DNA from: an uncultured beta proteobacterium
GTDB taxonomy: Bacteria; Pseudomonadota; Gammaproteobacteria; Burkholderiales; Burkholderiaceae
Direction of reading: 5' to 3'
Assembly: GCA_903938955.1 (NCBI GenBank)
Contig: CAJAFJ010000701.1
Span: 1 to 8,603, forward strand
DNA length: 8,603 nucleotides
Below, in pieces: positions 7,901 to 8,603 of this stretch (position 1 is its first letter; every line of letters starts with the position of its first letter). The position numbers were made by a program, and so were the translations under genes. The notes beneath the pieces are model-generated. The model worked only from the letters and a program-made list of their open reading frames with translations, was not told the DNA's origin and ran no database searches.

Positions 7901-8603
7901 TGTCTTGCCCACCGGAGGTTGGCTGGCAGACCGTTTCAGCCAGGGTGATTTGCGTCGTGTCATTGCAGCGGAACACACGGGCTTGCTGGCGCGTGACGAG
8001 CGTGAGGCGTTGGAATTGCGCTTCAAGTCCAAACAACCGCGCGAGTGGTACGAAAACCTGCTCTCAGCCACGCCCACTTTGGAGATGGGTGTGGACATCG
8101 GTGACTTATCTTCGGTGCTTCTGTGCTCGGTGCCGCCTAATCAGGCCAGCTTTTTGCAACGCATGGGTCGTGCCGGTCGGCGCGATGGCAATGCCTTCAC
8201 GACCACGCTGGCGGACGGCAGCAGCCCGCATGATCTTTACTTTTTTGAAGAAACGCAGGAGATGCTGACCGGCGAAGTATCCCCGCCGGGCGTGTTTCTG
8301 CAGGCGGCCGAAGTATTGCGCCGCCAACTGTTTGCGTTTTGCATGGACGACTGGGTCAGCACCATCAGCAGTGCCTCCGCTTTTCCGGACAAAACATCTC
8401 CCGCCCTGGACGCAGTTGAGCAGGTCAGTCAGGGTCGCTTTCCCTATAACTTTTGCGACCATGTACTGACCAACGAGCCGCGCTTGTTTGCCGCTTTCAT
8501 TGAGTTGCTGGGGGCGGATGTGGACGCGGTGGTGGCTAAGCGACTGCAAGACTTCATTCAGGGGCAGGGCGATGCCGATGGCTTGCGCTCGCGCTTGCTC
8601 AAA
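4989..8603 (+). CDS. Giant DEAD/DEAH-box superfamily 2 helicase, COG1205/Lhr-like (partial at 3')
   Basis: One frame runs open for 1205 codons from the ATG at 4989 to the last base. It starts MLPSLLARDI and has no stop, so the C-terminus is missing. This ATG is the first possible start after the in-frame TAA at 4977. RecA domain 1 has Walker A TGTGSGKT (98-105, Lys104), motif Ia YPMNALASDQ (136-145), LLTNYKMLDY (201-210), a DELH motif II (235-238) followed by TFDGAQGTD, and motif III SAT (272-274). Four CxxC pairs follow: 487/490, 546/549, 559/562 and 593/596, probably two zinc sites. RecA domain 2 begins with AFSDSVQDAA (633-642), resumes at EHTGLLARDERE (from 995), then SATPTLEMGVD (1026-1036) and motif VI QRMGRAGRRDGN (1057-1068). 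About 340 residues separate the first two of these elements. It should be an ATP-driven 3'-5' DNA helicase or translocase. Relatives carry a DUF1998 region at the C-terminus, which would lie downstream. Helicases of this type occur in defence loci (DISARM, Druantia) and in repair (MrfA). It follows the nuclease-ATPase pair by 58 bases and was probably transcribed with it. Confidence 0.88.
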   Translation, partial: MLPSLLARDIQQGLQQFLVTGFEPSDDFFHGLMSRFVNDKSGWLKGPYLQVGLPFMPGSAGRRFFNSFETEFPGFSHQEAAWKRLSSQHLADHTLVATGTGSGKTECFVYPVLDHCARARKAGGVEAGGIKALVIYPMNALASDQARRFAQLVASIPAFAGLRVGLYVGGSVGDPGQGMVMTPTSVITDRDTLRKNPPDILLTNYKMLDYLLLRPKDRKLWERNTPTTLRYLVVDELHTFDGAQGTDLALLLRRLRARLKTPTGHLICAGTSATLGGASDTTALRDYARQIFGAPFESASVVTENRQSVGVFLEDAMVDFMFQHRTDLVAVLDSTQFRTPAEAVTAWFALFFPDEPMPVDVADTAWRLHLGVLLKSHQLFVNLLKLLKGSVVDYAELTQHLQTSMPAAARPQVREVLDALLVLVAWALLPSSNGKTMPLVSLRVQLWMRELRRMVANLAVDPEDVRLRSSADVAANPDGVYLPLVQCSECHTTGWLSRLVQGSNKLSTKLDEIYNTWFAGRPEATRLYAVQSVKRPQVEGVIQHACVACGNLQQAPGTCQACGQQELLAMYKVIAQRSFSIGQVQHTRHDTTCPACGNRDRLLLLGARNATLGSQVVEHSWASPFNDDKKLIAFSDSVQDAALRAGFFGARTYLNNVRTALAKVIDELAQPGLSWLDFLEQAEALFDTPGSILHMTPERLLAEFIGPNMTWQRDWSHELLIKGALPATSRLPAKVRKRLLWQAFSEFTYLSHRGRNLDRIGKATIAVPLARVQAVAEGLLPRFREQFGAQGLACEVLTQWLWGVLTHLRRRGAVMHPELAAYAGDGNVYALLKSGGRGEWLPSMGERTPRPVFLTLGAQRDFDKLSNNQRVTWFDRWAAAALGRQMLLSPGMAVDLFTAAAFALQQADILVRTTHHQGDTLAINPQALQLYTETSYLATPQGKRRLTVPMDTAAALRGMPCIDATDEIYEDVLPTGGWLADRFSQGDLRRVIAAEHTGLLARDEREALELRFKSKQPREWYENLLSATPTLEMGVDIGDLSSVLLCSVPPNQASFLQRMGRAGRRDGNAFTTTLADGSSPHDLYFFEETQEMLTGEVSPPGVFLQAAEVLRRQLFAFCMDDWVSTISSASAFPDKTSPALDAVEQVSQGRFPYNFCDHVLTNEPRLFAAFIELLGADVDAVVAKRLQDFIQGQGDADGLRSRLLK
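6447..6776 (+). other. Four-CxxC zinc-binding segment within the helicase
   Basis: Within residues 487-596 of the helicase lie four CxxC pairs: CSEC, CVAC, CQAC and CPAC. The last three are followed by Gly (CxxCG), which is typical of zinc-ribbon knuckles. Eight cysteines fit two zinc ions. The segment lies after the first RecA domain and ends about 37 residues before the AFSDS motif of the second, so it may sit at the interdomain face where DNA is held. That placement is inference from order alone. Confidence 0.65.

Overview
The window holds one co-directional block on the + strand: two complete genes and one large gene cut by the window's right edge. The coding part is moderately GC-rich (50-70% in lines counted by hand) and is packed like a bacterial operon. 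Codon use (TTG, CTG, GCG, GGC, CGC) and protein style suggest a proteobacterium, perhaps a betaproteobacterium of the Burkholderiales. That placement is an impression from composition only. The first 116 bases are very different, with 37 G+C of 116 (32%).

Layout: (i) 1-116 is an AT-rich leader. It may carry the last 21 codons of an upstream gene (stop at 64-66), an interrupted palindrome at 75-94 and a purine-rich ribosome binding site just before the first gene. (ii) 117-1403 encodes an SbcD/YhaO-type metallophosphoesterase, a Mre11-like nuclease, with all its metal-binding motifs. (iii) 1400-4930 overlaps it by ATGA and encodes a YhaN-type (SbcC/Rad50-like) ATPase of 1176 residues with complete Walker A, ABC signature, Walker B and H-loop motifs but no CxxC zinc hook. 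(iv) 4931-4988 is a short gap with a small palindrome. (v) From 4989 to the last base runs an uninterrupted frame of 1205 codons with no stop. It encodes a very large DEAD/DEAH-type superfamily 2 helicase (COG1205/Lhr-like style) with both RecA-like halves, four CxxC pairs between them, and a long insertion inside the second half. Its C-terminus lies outside the window.

Reading of the whole: a Mre11-like nuclease and a Rad50-like ATPase would form a DNA-end or DNA-structure processing complex. Here they are followed by a giant helicase of the type commonly found in bacterial defence loci (DISARM and Druantia carry related helicases). Nuclease, SMC-like ATPase and helicase in one operon is the most interesting point of the window and is a plausible, perhaps undescribed, anti-phage or anti-plasmid system. 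The three enzyme classes can be read from the sequence; the defence role is inference. No tRNA, rRNA, CRISPR array, insertion sequence or clear terminator was seen.
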